Source of the DNA: Bacillota bacterium
Lineage (GTDB): Bacteria; Bacillota; Desulfotomaculia; Desulfotomaculales; Ammonificaceae
Length of the DNA stretch: 64,000 bases
Assembly (NCBI GenBank): GCA_040755295.1
Contig: JBFMBK010000013.1
Location: 1-64,000, forward strand
Direction: 5' to 3'
This document shows positions 55,314 through 64,000 of the stretch, in pieces. The notes under the pieces were generated by a model. That model worked only from the letters and a program-made list of their open reading frames with translations, was not told the DNA's origin and did not search any database. The stretch's first letter is position 1, and each line of letters opens with the position of its first letter. A program made the translations under genes and the position numbers.

Positions 55314-56575
55314 TTTTTCAACGCCTTCCGCCCGATATCCCGCCGGAAGTGCATTCCTTCGAATTTAATCCCTTCGACGGCTTTGTAAGCGCGGTCGATC
55401 GCCTCGCGCACATCGGCGCCGCGCGCGGTGACCCCGAGAACCCTTCCACCCGCGGTAACCAGCCGTCCGTCCTTCAGGCCTGTGCCGGCCTGAAAAGCCA
55501 TCGCATCGGGCGGCATGTCCTCCAGCCCGGTGATAACGTCCCCTTTGCGGCAGCTTCCGGGATAACCCGCCGCCGCCAGCACCACGCAGACCGACGCGCC
55601 CGGACGCCAGGCTAGTTTTACCTGCCGCAGCCTGCCCGCGATCACCGCTTCCATAACGTCGATCAGGTCGCTCTCAAGAAGGGAAAGGATCGGCTGGGCT
55701 TCCGGGTCCCCCAGCCGCACGTTGAATTCCAAAACCCTGGGACCCGCCGCAGTCAACATTAAGCCCGCGTAAAGCACGCCTTTATACACTATCCCCTCCG
55801 CCGCCAGCCCCCGGATGGTAGGCAGCAGCACCTCGGCCTCGATACGGCGCAAAAGATTCGGCGTCACCGCCGGCGCAGGCGCATAGGCGCCCATCCCGCC
55901 GGTGTTGGGCCCTTTATCGTCGTCGAAAACCGGCTTATGGTCCTGTGCCGGAAGGAGCGGCAGCACCGTTTCACCGTCCGTGAGCGCCATAACGCTGGCC
56001 TCTTCGCCGGTAAGCCGTTCCTCAACGAGAACCCGGCCGCCCGCCGCTCCGAAAGCCTTCTCCTCCATCACGCTGACAACCGCCGCTTCGGCCTCCTCCG
56101 GCCCGTCCGCCACGATAACGCCCTTTCCCGCAGCAAGCCCGTCCGCCTTCACCACGCACGGGCCGTTAAGCCGACGGATATAATCCTTTGCGGGTTCCGG
56201 GGCGTCGAAAACCCCGGCCTTCGCTGTCGGTACCCCGCACCGGAGCATTACCTCCTTGGCGAAAACCTTACTGGCTTCCAAACGCGCCGCTTTCTGCCGC
56301 GGACCAAATATTTTTAAGCCCGCAGTCTCAAAAACGTCGACGATGCCCGCAGCCAGGGGCGCCTCAGGTCCCACGACGGTGAGCGATATACCTTCCTCAC
56401 GGGCGAAGGCGAGCAGCCCGTTTACGTCTTCCGCTTTAATCTGGACACACTCGGCAAGCCGTCCGATCCCCGCGTTTCCCGGCGCGCAGAATACCTTTTT
56501 CACGCTCGGGTTTTGGGCGATCTTCCAGACGAGGGCGTGCTCCCTCCCCCCGCCGCCGATTACAAGGACCTTCAA
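55307..56575 (-). CDS. purD: Phosphoribosylamine-glycine ligase
   Basis: 422 residues, ATP-grasp enzyme. VLVIGGGGREHALVWKI, GPCVVKADGLAAGKGVIV, VLVEERLTGEEASVMAL, DHKPVFDDDKGPNTGGMGAYAP and EFNVRLGDPEAQP are all typical. It forms GAR from phosphoribosylamine and glycine. The start is TTG with ggagg 12 nt upstream. The TAG stop lies in a heptanucleotide array. It is last in the pur run; the his genes follow after 116 bp. Confidence 0.96.
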   Translation of the reverse strand: MKVLVIGGGGREHALVWKIAQNPSVKKVFCAPGNAGIGRLAECVQIKAEDVNGLLAFAREEGISLTVVGPEAPLAAGIVDVFETAGLKIFGPRQKAARLEASKVFAKEVMLRCGVPTAKAGVFDAPEPAKDYIRRLNGPCVVKADGLAAGKGVIVADGPEEAEAAVVSVMEEKAFGAAGGRVLVEERLTGEEASVMALTDGETVLPLLPAQDHKPVFDDDKGPNTGGMGAYAPAPAVTPNLLRRIEAEVLLPTIRGLAAEGIVYKGVLYAGLMLTAAGPRVLEFNVRLGDPEAQPILSLLESDLIDVMEAVIAGRLRQVKLAWRPGASVCVVLAAAGYPGSCRKGDVITGLEDMPPDAMAFQAGTGLKDGRLVTAGGRVLGVTARGADVREAIDRAYKAVEGIKFEGMHFRRDIGRKALKNQ

Positions 56576-56600
56576 AACAGCTTACGCCTCCTTGGAAATC

Positions 56601-56668
56601 GTTCAACATTCAACGTGCAAGCTACAGGGATGGACCTTTTGAGGTCGGTTCACGGTTCACAGTTCGAA
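56601..56668. repeat. Heptad-like words in the purH-purD spacer
   Basis: gttcaac, attcaac, gtgcaag (56601-56621) and cggttca, cggttca, cagttcg (56646-56666) both follow a 7-bp spacing. The second group ends 3 nt from the purH stop. The 94-bp spacer contains nothing else and cannot hold the missing purH domain. Confidence 0.6.
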
Positions 56669-56669
56669 G

Positions 56670-57251
56670 CTAAACCAGAAGTCCGCCGAGATAGCCGGCG
56701 ATTGCCGTATCGTAATGCGCGGTATGCGCAAACGCTTCCCGGGCCAACGCCAGCCTCAGTTTATCGCTTACTTCTCCGGCCCGGAGAGCATCTAATACCG
56801 CCTGATACTGGTCCGGGTTGACCATCACCAGCACATACCGGTGGTTCTTGGCGGCCGCCCGGATCATCGCCGGACCGCCTATATCGATGTTTTCAATCGC
56901 ATCCTCAAGGGTCACGCCCTCTTTGCTGACCGTCTGGCGGAAGGGGTAAAGGTTTACCGCCACCAGATCGATGGGCGTTATACCTTGCTCCTCGAGCTGG
57001 CGCAGGTGTTCTTCCGTCCTGAGCGCAAGGATCCCGCCGTGGACCTTGGGGTGCAGCGTTTTTACGCGTCCGTTCAGGATTTCAGGAAAACCGGTGACCT
57101 CGGAGACATAAGTAGCGTCGACACCCGCGTTTTTGATGGTCTTGAAGGTGCCGCCGGTGGAAACGACCTCCCACCCGAGTTCTGAAAGACCCCGGGCCAA
57201 CTCTACTACCCCCGTTTTGTCCGAAACACTGATAAGCGCTCTTCTTTCCAA
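56670..57251 (-). CDS. purH: IMP cyclohydrolase, N-terminal half of PurH only
   Basis: 193 residues. [63 protein letters not shown] and [18 protein letters not shown] form the MGS-like IMP cyclohydrolase domain. Usual bifunctional PurH is above 500 residues, with an AICAR transformylase domain after about residue 200; that domain is absent and does not appear in another frame in the 94-bp spacer. The protein stops at the domain boundary, so it is probably a natural single-domain enzyme, with AICAR transformylase encoded elsewhere. The start is TTG with ggagg 9 nt upstream. Confidence 0.88.
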   Translation of the reverse strand: MERRALISVSDKTGVVELARGLSELGWEVVSTGGTFKTIKNAGVDATYVSEVTGFPEILNGRVKTLHPKVHGGILALRTEEHLRQLEEQGITPIDLVAVNLYPFRQTVSKEGVTLEDAIENIDIGGPAMIRAAAKNHRYVLVMVNPDQYQAVLDALRAGEVSDKLRLALAREAFAHTAHYDTAIAGYLGGLLV

Positions 57252-57295
57252 ACGACTCAGCCTCCCGATTTAATATTCCCTTAGGACGCCTTTGT

Positions 57296-57592
57296 TCATT
57301 TTAACCTTTCGTTCAGAACCGCACTCAAAATGAAATGCGGGTACTCTTCGCTTTTCACAAGTTCATAGAAATCGCAATTCTTACAGTTCGCATATTTCTG
57401 GGCAAACGTTCCCTGGACTGCGCCGCCGCATAGAGTCCCCGCAAGAACCCAGCACGATCTTCCGGCATTCTTGCCCCCGTGAACGCCGTCCATCCGAGTT
57501 TCGGTAGCAGCAGGACAAACTCCCAGTTGTTGCGTTTTGGCTCCACCTGGTTCCCTTCCGCACCTTTTGTACTCCCAACAATTTTTTTTCAT
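57296..57592 (-). CDS. Small two-CW domain cysteine-rich protein
   Basis: 98 residues with ten or so conserved small-domain landmarks: KKNCWEYKRCGREPGG, LGVCPAA, GKNAGRSCWVLAGTLCGG, QGTFAQKYANCKNCDFYELV. This matches the two-CW domain, found alone or at the end of sensory proteins, and likely binds a metal or an Fe-S cluster through its eight cysteines. The ATG has ggagg 9 nt upstream. It occupies the place where purN often sits between purM and purH. A link to purine synthesis is not shown by sequence. Confidence 0.78.
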   Translation of the reverse strand: MKKNCWEYKRCGREPGGAKTQQLGVCPAATETRMDGVHGGKNAGRSCWVLAGTLCGGAVQGTFAQKYANCKNCDFYELVKSEEYPHFILSAVLNERLK

Positions 57593-57830
57593 TGAATTAA
57601 CCCTCCTAAACTAAGTTTAATGAAGTAGTTGAAGTTTGCAGGTCTTGAGCAGCGATGAGTAGGAAGTAAATTTCTAAATAAATCCAGACAAGAACTTGTG
57701 AAATACCTGGAAGTTTAGGAAACGCTGAAAGTTTTGTCTATCCGGGAGCCTTCAAAGATTAGACGCTCGGTTGAACACCAGGTTTCTAAGCAATTGATTA
57801 ATATTCAAATTTCAAACTAAAAAGTTTTTT

Positions 57831-58913
57831 TTATTCCCGTTTTATTCCGGAATCGTTATATACAACGCCTTCCGCATCGTTTTCGACCCACCCGATGATG
57901 TAAGCCGGCTCGCCGTCCGCGGCCAGCGCTTCCAACAGGTCTTGCGCCTCTTCCCCGGGCGCTATCAGGATATACCCGATCCCCATGTTGAAGGTCCGTA
58001 ACATCTCGCCGTCCGTAACGCCGCCATGTTCCTGTATAAGCCGAAAAACCGGCGGGACAGGCCAGGATCCGGACCTGAGCACCACCCCGACACCCCGCGG
58101 CAGCACCCGGGGGATGTTTTCCGTCAACCCGCCGCCCGTTATGTGGGCCATCCCGCGGATATCAAAACGCTTTAGGAGAGAAAGGACCGTACGCACATAA
58201 ATCCTAGTCGGCTCAAGCAGTTCTTCGCCCACCGTCCGGCCCAGGAGAGGATCGCGGGTATCGATTCCATATCCCAAAACCTCAAATAACACCTTCCGCG
58301 CCAGACTGAGGCCGTTCGAATGAATCCCCGACGAGGGTAGTCCGACAACAATATCCCCGGGTGATATGCGTTTTCCATCCACTATACGGCTTCGCTCAAC
58401 GACTCCGACCGCGAAACCGGCGATATCGTATTCCCCCGGCGCGTAAAACCCGGGCATTTCAGCCGTCTCACCGCCGATGAGCGCGCAGCCCGCCTGTTCA
58501 CAGCCGCGCGCCACGCCGGAAACGACGGCCGCAACCTGCTCCGGAACAAGCCTGCCCACCGCAAGGTAGTCCAGAAAAAAAAGCGGCTCCGCCCCGCAAA
58601 CCAGCACGTCGTTAACACACATCGCCACCGCGTCTATGCCTATCGTTTCATGCCTGTCGCACATAAACGCCACCCGGAGCTTGGTCCCCACCCCGTCTGT
58701 CCCGGCTACCAGCACCGGTTCCCGATAGCCGGACGGCAGGGCGCACAATCCTCCGAACCCGCCGATCTCCGCCAGCACCTCCGGGCGAAAGGTCCGCCGG
58801 ACGATTTTTTGCAGCAACGCCACCGCCTGATTGGCCGCTTCGATGTCAACCCCGGCCGCGGCATAAGTCAGCCCCTCGGGCGGATCCCCCGCGGTTCCGC
58901 CTTTCTCACGCAT
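57831..58913 (-). CDS. purM: Phosphoribosylformylglycinamidine cyclo-ligase
   Basis: 360 residues from the ATG at 58913. [72 protein letters not shown] and [16 protein letters not shown] are the AIR synthase pattern. A GTG at 58985 that overlaps the purF stop (GTGA) would add 24 Gly-rich residues without family similarity; I favour the shorter form but coupling from the GTG is possible. The 237-bp spacer downstream (57593-57830) is AT-rich and shows no gene. Confidence 0.93.
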   Translation of the reverse strand: MREKGGTAGDPPEGLTYAAAGVDIEAANQAVALLQKIVRRTFRPEVLAEIGGFGGLCALPSGYREPVLVAGTDGVGTKLRVAFMCDRHETIGIDAVAMCVNDVLVCGAEPLFFLDYLAVGRLVPEQVAAVVSGVARGCEQAGCALIGGETAEMPGFYAPGEYDIAGFAVGVVERSRIVDGKRISPGDIVVGLPSSGIHSNGLSLARKVLFEVLGYGIDTRDPLLGRTVGEELLEPTRIYVRTVLSLLKRFDIRGMAHITGGGLTENIPRVLPRGVGVVLRSGSWPVPPVFRLIQEHGGVTDGEMLRTFNMGIGYILIAPGEEAQDLLEALAADGEPAYIIGWVENDAEGVVYNDSGIKRE

Positions 58914-58981
58914 CGTGGAAGATACCTTTCTGCCCTCACCGTTCGTTCCGCCGGCTGACCCGGTCAGTCCTTTGCCGCCCG

Positions 58982-60412
58982 TCACCCCGCAGCCCCCAGA
59001 ACCGAAGGGCAGTCCAGCCCGAATTTCCCTTCACCCCGGTCTTTTACGTTGACCGGGTATTCACCGGTAAAACATGCCACACAGAAGTCTCGCGCCTTAT
59101 CGCCGAAAACCCTCAGAAGCCCGTCCAGCGTTAAATAATGAAGGCCGTCCGCGCCGATAAACCGGCATATCTCCTTTATGTTTTTATGGGCGGCAATCAA
59201 CTCGGCTTCGTTCGAGGTGTCAATGCCGTAGTAACAGGAACGGATGATGGGCGGTGAGCTGAGACAGAAGTTTATCTCTTTCGCCCCCGCATCCCGCAAC
59301 ATTTTCACAATCCTGCAGCTTGTGGTCCCTCTTACCACCGAATCGTCAACCACAACCACCTTTTTCCCGACCACCACCTCCCGCACCGGGTTCAATTTCA
59401 GCCGCACCCCGGTATCCCGGATTTGTTGCGTGGGTTGAATGAAGGTCCGGCCTACATAACGGTTTTTCATCAAGCCTTCCTCAAAAATCAGGCCCGATTC
59501 CTCGGCGTAACCCCGGGCGGCCGCAATGCCGGAGTCGGGCACGGGCACAACGATATCAGCCTGCGGACAAAACTCGCGGGCCAGCTGCCGCCCCATTTCC
59601 CGCCGGACTTGTCCCACGTTGAAGCCGTCGATGGTGCTGTCCGGCCTGGCGATGTATATGTATTCGAACACGCACTGCGCCCGTCGCGGCGCGGCCACAA
59701 CGGCATGGGTTCTGGGACCGTCCGGCGCGATCTCGAGTATTTCACCGGGCCTGACATCCCGGACAAAGGTTGCGCCCACGGCATCGAGGGCGCAGGACTC
59801 TGAAGCCACAATCCAGCCCCCTGTGCCCAACCGCCCGAGACAAAGCGGGCGGAAACCATACGGATCGCGTACCGCATATATCCTATCCTCGGTGAGAAGA
59901 ACCAGCGAATATGCCCCTTCGGCCCTTTCCATGCACTGTTTAATAGCGTGGGGCAGATTATAATCACCGTTCAGACGGGAAATAAGGTTAATCAGAACCT
60001 CGCTGTCGGTTGTCGTCTGAAAGACCGCGCCATCCTTCAGCAGTTCCCGGCGCAGGGAGAAACCGTTGGAGATGTTGCCGTTATGCGCCAGACCCAGCAT
60101 CCCTTTCCCGCAGTAAAAAACGAGCGGCTGGGCGTTAATCGGATGGCTGGCACCCGTGGTGGAATAGCGGACGTGTCCGATCGCCAAACGCCCTTTTAGT
60201 TCGGAAAGCCTGCTCTCGGTGAAAACCTCCGCCACCAGGCCCATTTCTTTGTGGAGGGCTATCTGTCTGCCGTCGGCCACGGCAATTCCTGCACTCTCTT
60301 GCCCCCTGTGCTGCAAAGAATATAGGCCGTAATAAGCCAGGTTTGCGACTTCCAAACCGGGCGCGTAAACGCCGAAAATCCCGCAGGCCTCGTGGAGCTT
60401 GTCCGCGTGCAT
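58982..60412 (-). CDS. purF: Amidophosphoribosyltransferase
   Basis: 476 residues. A nine-residue propeptide precedes the nucleophile Cys10 ([12 protein letters not shown]), as in the B. subtilis type. HVRYSTTG and HNGNISNG form the glutaminase site, [13 protein letters not shown] the PRPP site. Cysteines in [20 protein letters not shown] and [12 protein letters not shown] match the four [4Fe-4S] ligands of the oxygen-sensitive Bacillus-type enzyme. It makes phosphoribosylamine, the first committed purine step. Confidence 0.97.
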   Translation of the reverse strand: MHADKLHEACGIFGVYAPGLEVANLAYYGLYSLQHRGQESAGIAVADGRQIALHKEMGLVAEVFTESRLSELKGRLAIGHVRYSTTGASHPINAQPLVFYCGKGMLGLAHNGNISNGFSLRRELLKDGAVFQTTTDSEVLINLISRLNGDYNLPHAIKQCMERAEGAYSLVLLTEDRIYAVRDPYGFRPLCLGRLGTGGWIVASESCALDAVGATFVRDVRPGEILEIAPDGPRTHAVVAAPRRAQCVFEYIYIARPDSTIDGFNVGQVRREMGRQLAREFCPQADIVVPVPDSGIAAARGYAEESGLIFEEGLMKNRYVGRTFIQPTQQIRDTGVRLKLNPVREVVVGKKVVVVDDSVVRGTTSCRIVKMLRDAGAKEINFCLSSPPIIRSCYYGIDTSNEAELIAAHKNIKEICRFIGADGLHYLTLDGLLRVFGDKARDFCVACFTGEYPVNVKDRGEGKFGLDCPSVLGAAG

Positions 60413-60444
60413 TTGGTCCTCCCCTGAAATAGACGTTTAACCTT

Positions 60445-61152
60445 TCAATTCCCCGAAAGCCGTCGCCAGACTTCTTTATAGGCCTCGGTCACGTTGCCGA
60501 GGTCCCTGCGGAAGCGGTCCTTATCCAGTTTGTTCCCGGTTTCCTTGTCCCAGAAACGGCAGGTATCCGGGGAGATTTCATCGGCAAGCAGAATCCTGCC
60601 TTCCTTCCGTCCGAACTCCAGCTTGAAGTCGACCAGGGTGATCCCCTTGGCGTCAAGGTGCTCCCTCAGCACCGTGTTAACCTTGAGCGCCGTTTCCCGC
60701 ATCCGGTGAAGCTCTTCCGCGGTCGCGAGTCCGAGGGCGGTCACGTGCGAGCAGTTAATCATCGGGTCGCCGAGATCGTCACGTTTGTAATAGTACTCCA
60801 CCACCGGCTGAGTGAGGGACGTCCCCTCTGGAAGGCCTGTCCTTTTGGCAAGGCTTCCCGCCGCGATATTCCGGGCAACGACTTCTATAGCGATGATTTC
60901 CACCGCCTCGACCAGCATCTCCCGGTCGCTCAAAACATCGACGTAGTGGCTCGGGATGCCCGCTCCGTTAAGCAGCTTGAAGAAATACGCCGAAATGCGG
61001 TTGTTCAGCGCACCCTTGTCGCTGATTGTGCCGCGCTTTTTCCCGTCAAAAGCGGTGGCGTCGTCCTTGAACTCAACAATATACCGGTCCGGAGCATCCG
61101 TCCGGAAGACCCGTTTTGCTTTTCCTTCGTGCAGCATTGCACCGCGAACCAT
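60445..61152 (-). CDS. purC: SAICAR synthetase
   Basis: 235 residues from the ATG at 61152 (aggggtggg upstream). [33 protein letters not shown]-type start, [18 protein letters not shown] and [13 protein letters not shown] with [14 protein letters not shown] are characteristic. It joins aspartate to CAIR. The purS, purQ and purL genes that often follow purC in Firmicutes are absent; purF comes next after 32 bp. A repeat element begins 30 bp before its start codon. Confidence 0.95.
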   Translation of the reverse strand: MVRGAMLHEGKAKRVFRTDAPDRYIVEFKDDATAFDGKKRGTISDKGALNNRISAYFFKLLNGAGIPSHYVDVLSDREMLVEAVEIIAIEVVARNIAAGSLAKRTGLPEGTSLTQPVVEYYYKRDDLGDPMINCSHVTALGLATAEELHRMRETALKVNTVLREHLDAKGITLVDFKLEFGRKEGRILLADEISPDTCRFWDKETGNKLDKDRFRRDLGNVTEAYKEVWRRLSGN

Positions 61153-61182
61153 TTTCCCACCCCTATCTCCAATAAAGGAATG

Positions 61183-61488
61183 AACCGCCAAGGCGCCAAG
61201 AACGCCATGAGTTTGGAAAAGTGAATAGGTATTAGCGGTTAAATCTATCTTTCCGGCTTCGATCTGTCTTTATGGTGCCACCTAAGGCCGTATGTGTAAC
61301 TTCTAGGAAAATACTTCGTTACGCTCGGTTTGTGTTACGTTACTGCTTCTAAGAAGCGACCAGCTTACGGATCCTTATTTTATTCTTATAACCATGCCTT
61401 TCGTTATGCTCAGGTATTAAACGATGAAAATAGTCCTTTTTCAGATTTACGCATTCCGTATTTTGGTTCCCTTGGCGTCTTGGCGGTT
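61183..61488. repeat. Element B: inverted AACCGCC/CGCCAAG ends filling the purB-purC spacer
   Basis: The left end aaccgccaaggcgccaag (61183-61200) and right end cttggcgtcttggcggtt (61471-61488) are inverted copies matching at 17 of 18 positions. They bound 306 bp with no gene. The left end is 30 bp before the purC start, the right end 23 bp after the purB stop. The interior (about 61325-61390) resembles the 3' part of the structured his-operon repeat (ttactgcttctaag, agcttacggatccttatttt). Confidence 0.72.
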
Positions 61489-61511
61489 GATCTTCCCGAA
61501 ACCGGCGAGTT

Positions 61512-62801
61512 TTATTTGAAACGCTGGTAGACCTTATCTACATGCTGAATGAAATAGTCGTAATCAAAAAGGGACTCGATTTCCGCGGGCGAAAACCACT
61601 TCATAACGTCCGAATCGTTCAGCAGGAGTTCCTTCAACGGTTGCCCGGTGCGCCAGGATTCCATGGCGTTCCGCTGTACCATCGAATACGACTCCTCCTG
61701 GCTCAGGCCTTTATCCAGCAACGCAAGGCGCACCCGCTGGGAAAACACCAGCCCGCCGGTGCGTTCAAGGTTGCGCCGCATGTTTTCGGGGTATACATTC
61801 AGTCCTTCAAGCAGTTCGGTCAGCTTGAAAAGCATGTAATCGAGCAGGATCGTGCTGTCGGGTATGATTACCCTTTCTACGGACGAGTGTGAAATATCCC
61901 GCTCGTGCCAAAGCGCGACGTTTTCCATGGCCACAAGGCAGTTGCCGCGAAGCACGCGGGCAAGACCGCTCAGGCGCTCGGCTATTATGGGGTTGCGCTT
62001 ATGCGGCATGGCTGAAGAACCCTTTTGCCCGGCCCTGAAAGGTTCTTCCACCTCCCTGATATCCGTACGCTGCAAGCCCCTTATTTCTACGGCAAATTTC
62101 TCAATGGAACTGCCGGTGACGGCAATAGCGGTAAGATACTCGGCATGCCGGTCGCGCTGGAGCACCTGCGTGGAAACACGGACGGGTTTTAACCCAAGCC
62201 GCCTGCAGGCCAGTTCTTCCACCCGGGGGTCCAGGTTGGCGTACGTGCCGACCGCGCCGGAAATCTTCCCCACGCTTATCCGGTCGAGCGCCCGCCGTAA
62301 ACGTTCGATGTTCCGTTCCGTTTCGGCGACCCAGAGCAGCATTTTCAACCCGAAGGTTGTCGGCTCGGCATGTATCCCGTGGGTACGGCCGATCATCAGG
62401 GTTTTCCGGTACTTCTGCGCCAGATCGAAGATTACGGCCCTCAGCCCCGCCATACGGGTCAGGATTATCTGCCCTGCTTCCTTCATCAGAAGGCTCAAGG
62501 CGGTGTCGACCACGTCGGACGAAGTCATCCCCAGGTGGATATAACGCGCCGGCTCCCCCACGTATTCACCGACGCAGGTCAGAAAGGCTATGACGTCATG
62601 ACGCGTTTCCTTTTCGATCTCGAGGATGCGTTCCACATCGAAGGAGGCCTTCGCCCTTATCTCCGCAACGGCTTGCCGGGGGATGACCCCTAGTTCCGCC
62701 CAGGCCTCGCAAGCCGCGATTTCCACCTCCAGCCACTTCCGAAAACGGTTCTCGTCGGACCAGGTCCTTCCCATATCCGGCAAGGTGTAGCGTTTAATCA
62801 T
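61512..62801 (-). CDS. purB: Adenylosuccinate lyase
   Basis: 429 residues of the fumarase/aspartase superfamily. The signature loop is GSSAMPHKRNPIIAERLSGLAR; GMTSSDVVDTALSLLM and GRTHGIHAEPTTFG carry the other catalytic regions. It acts at two steps, SAICAR to AICAR and adenylosuccinate to AMP. The ATG has aggtga just upstream. A heptanucleotide array starts 20 bp before the start codon. Confidence 0.96.
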   Translation of the reverse strand: MIKRYTLPDMGRTWSDENRFRKWLEVEIAACEAWAELGVIPRQAVAEIRAKASFDVERILEIEKETRHDVIAFLTCVGEYVGEPARYIHLGMTSSDVVDTALSLLMKEAGQIILTRMAGLRAVIFDLAQKYRKTLMIGRTHGIHAEPTTFGLKMLLWVAETERNIERLRRALDRISVGKISGAVGTYANLDPRVEELACRRLGLKPVRVSTQVLQRDRHAEYLTAIAVTGSSIEKFAVEIRGLQRTDIREVEEPFRAGQKGSSAMPHKRNPIIAERLSGLARVLRGNCLVAMENVALWHERDISHSSVERVIIPDSTILLDYMLFKLTELLEGLNVYPENMRRNLERTGGLVFSQRVRLALLDKGLSQEESYSMVQRNAMESWRTGQPLKELLLNDSDVMKWFSPAEIESLFDYDYFIQHVDKVYQRFK

Positions 62802-62821
62802 ATACTCACCTGTATGTTTAG

Positions 62822-62957
62822 TAGTCGGTAGTCAGAAGTCAGTAATCAGAATATAGAATTTAGGAATCTCGGAACTCGTATTTCTTCTTTCGGATTCTCG
62901 ACTCGTGACTCGTGACTTTTGACTCGCAACTCGTAACTCGTGACCTGTGACTCCGGT
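62822..62957. repeat. Two heptanucleotide arrays in the purE-purB spacer
   Basis: At 62822-62877 eight drifting units run tagtcgg, tagtcag, aagtcag, taatcag, aatatag, aatttag, gaatctc, ggaactc. At 62895-62957 nine units of ctcgtga type run with variants cttttga, ctcgcaa, ctcgtaa, cctgtga. Both keep an exact 7-bp period. The arrays fill most of the 192-bp spacer. Confidence 0.88.
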
Positions 62958-62993
62958 TTCCCCATTCCCCGATCCCAGATTAGGACTAAGGAC

Positions 62994-63494
62994 TTATTTA
63001 AAATAGCCTTCGATCCCGAGTTCCTTCAACCGCTCCGATTTCGCGGTTACTTCCAGCCCCACCTTTCCCTTGTACGTCTTTACCTTCTCCCGGACCGCCG
63101 GTTCACCTGCGCCTATGATCTGGGCGGCGAGGACACCGGCGTTGAAAGCCCCGTTGAGGGCCACGGCCGCCACCGGCACCCCTTTGGGCATCTGCACGAT
63201 CGAAAGCAGCGCGTCCAAGCCCCCCAGCGTCCCCCCGGCAATAGGTACCCCTATAACCGGCAGCGGTGTCTGCGCCGCAATCACCCCTGGAAGGTGCGCC
63301 GCACCTCCTGCTCCGGCAATAACGACCTTCAGCCCGCGTTCCACCGCCGTCCGGGCGTAGTCACGGACCCGTTCCGGCAGCCGGTGCGCCGAGGCGATTT
63401 CTAACTCGTATGGGATGTCGAAAAGTCGAAGGGCCTCTATGGTTCCTTTGATAACCGGCAAATCGGAGTCGCTTCCCACGACGATACCAACCAT
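62994..63494 (-). CDS. purE: N5-carboxyaminoimidazole ribonucleotide mutase
   Basis: 166 residues. [31 protein letters not shown] and [25 protein letters not shown] give the class I PurE pattern. It converts N5-CAIR to CAIR. The partner purK is not found next to it, so N5-CAIR synthase is encoded elsewhere or the enzyme works with CO2. It is the first gene of the pur run; a candidate promoter lies about 95 bp upstream. Confidence 0.95.
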   Translation of the reverse strand: MVGIVVGSDSDLPVIKGTIEALRLFDIPYELEIASAHRLPERVRDYARTAVERGLKVVIAGAGGAAHLPGVIAAQTPLPVIGVPIAGGTLGGLDALLSIVQMPKGVPVAAVALNGAFNAGVLAAQIIGAGEPAVREKVKTYKGKVGLEVTAKSERLKELGIEGYFK

Positions 63495-63585
63495 ATTATT
63501 ACAACCCCGCTTCGAAAAACTTAAAAACCCAAGCGGAAAATCCTCATTTTATGCCGCCTGGGTCAATAGCGCCGCCACATATTTA

Positions 63586-63615
63586 ACTTTACCAAAAATC
63601 AGGGGGACATGTCAA
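63586..63615 (-). promoter_or_regulatory. Candidate promoter for the pur operon
   Basis: On the - strand TTGACA (63610-63615), 18 bp, TAAAGT (63586-63591). It lies 8 bp after the fabI stop and would give a leader of roughly 85 nt to purE. I see no PurBox pair or guanine-riboswitch core in the leader, so regulation is unclear. Confidence 0.42.
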
Positions 63616-63622
63616 TTACATC

Positions 63623-64000
63623 TCATACACCGACAATGTTGAAACCGCAATCCACGAAAATTGTCTCCCCGGTGACCGCACTCGACATGTCCGAGGCCAG
63701 AAAAACTCCGACATTACCGATCTCGGCCGGGGTAACATGGCGCCGGAGGGGCGCCCTTTCCTCCACCACTTTCATGAGGCTTGAAAACCCGGAAACCCCT
63801 TTCGCGGCAAGTGTCTTAACCGGACCGGCGGAAATGGCGTTAACCCGGATGCCGGAAGGGCCCAGATCCGCTGCAAGGTACCGTACCGATGCCTCCAGCG
63901 CCGCTTTTGCCACTCCCATCACGTTGTAGTTCGGCACCGCCCGCTGGGAACCGAGGTAGGTCATCGTAAAAATGCTGCCGCCGCCGGCTTTTTCCATCAG
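63623..64000 (-). CDS. fabI: Enoyl-[acyl-carrier-protein] reductase, 3' part (cut by the window edge)
   Basis: The C-terminal 125 residues of an SDR. MTYLGSQRAVPNYNVMGVAKAALEA holds the catalytic Tyr-x6-Lys arrangement particular to FabI (PNYNVMGVAK), and VRYLAADLGPSGIRVNAISAGPVKTLAAKGVSGF and GETIFVDCGFNIVGV complete the family pattern. It reduces enoyl-ACP in fatty-acid elongation. The N-terminal half lies beyond base 64000. It ends just before the pur promoter. Confidence 0.93.
   Translation of the reverse strand: MMEKAGGGSIFTMTYLGSQRAVPNYNVMGVAKAALEASVRYLAADLGPSGIRVNAISAGPVKTLAAKGVSGFSSLMKVVEERAPLRRHVTPAEIGNVGVFLASDMSSAVTGETIFVDCGFNIVGV

Noticed and set aside
56576-56669. Frameshifted remainder of purH
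   Set aside because: Only 94 bp separate purH from purD, too short for the ~300-residue transformylase domain, and they carry repeat words.
63495-63585. Guanine riboswitch or PurR box before purE
   Set aside because: I could not find the conserved riboswitch loops or a pair of PurR-box half sites in the leader.

Overview
The window divides into two unlike halves that meet tail to tail near 33.4 kb. The gene set and order suggest a Clostridia-class Firmicute of the Peptococcaceae/Desulfotomaculum-Pelotomaculum type. The pointers are the compact pur and his operons, the pcrA-ligA-gatCAB order, a fused hisIE, an Amj-type lipid II flippase, an LeuCD-like aconitase operon, purine-rich Shine-Dalgarno sites and very frequent TTG/GTG starts. 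This assignment is inference; there is no rRNA or other marker in the window.

Left half (about 0.3-33.3 kb, all + strand): a surface or spore polysaccharide cluster of 31 genes, most of them abutting or overlapping. It holds an ABC exporter (wzm/wzt with a C-terminal cargo domain). It holds a CDP-sugar branch: rfbF, rfbG, a C-methyltransferase, an RmlC-like epimerase, an ATP-grasp enzyme, an unusual phosphatase-epimerase fusion, two TylF/CmcI-like methyltransferases and an aminotransferase. A nonulosonate branch has a GT2-NeuA fusion, NeuB and an SpsF-like cytidylyltransferase. Further genes encode a CgeB-like and several GT4 glycosyltransferases. Precursor pathways are present for GDP-mannose to GDP-fucose (manC, manB, gmd, fcl), UDP-glucuronate to UDP-xylose (ugd, uxs-like), and a WbpP-like UDP-hexose 4-epimerase. 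A membrane flippase-like protein and a secreted PKD protein follow. Base composition is mosaic: roughly 2.1-9.4, 12.1-13.0 and 19.5-22.5 kb are visibly AT-richer than the genes around them.

Right half (33.5-64 kb, all - strand): core metabolism and information genes. In transcription order these are: the 3' end of fabI; purE-B-C-F-M, a two-CW protein, an N-terminal-only purH, purD; hisD-C-B-H-A-F-IE with a clear terminator; a pair of NifX-like genes with their own promoter; pcrA-amj-ligA; gatC-A-B; and an operon of a homocitrate/Re-citrate-synthase-like enzyme, both LeuCD-type aconitase subunits and an NAD-isocitrate dehydrogenase, which together would make 2-oxoglutarate from acetyl-CoA and oxaloacetate.

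The most unusual signal is in the spacers of the right half. Otherwise tight operons are interrupted by (i) short tandem arrays that use many different words but nearly always a 7-bp period, several of which supply the TAG stop codon of the upstream gene; (ii) elements ending in inverted AACCGCC/CGCCAAG words that fill a whole spacer and place one end 22-30 nt before the next start codon, with two further solo ends in the same position; and (iii) a pair of ~180-bp structured repeats in the his operon whose hairpins have the same geometry and compensatory base changes. I saw none of these three types in the polysaccharide half.
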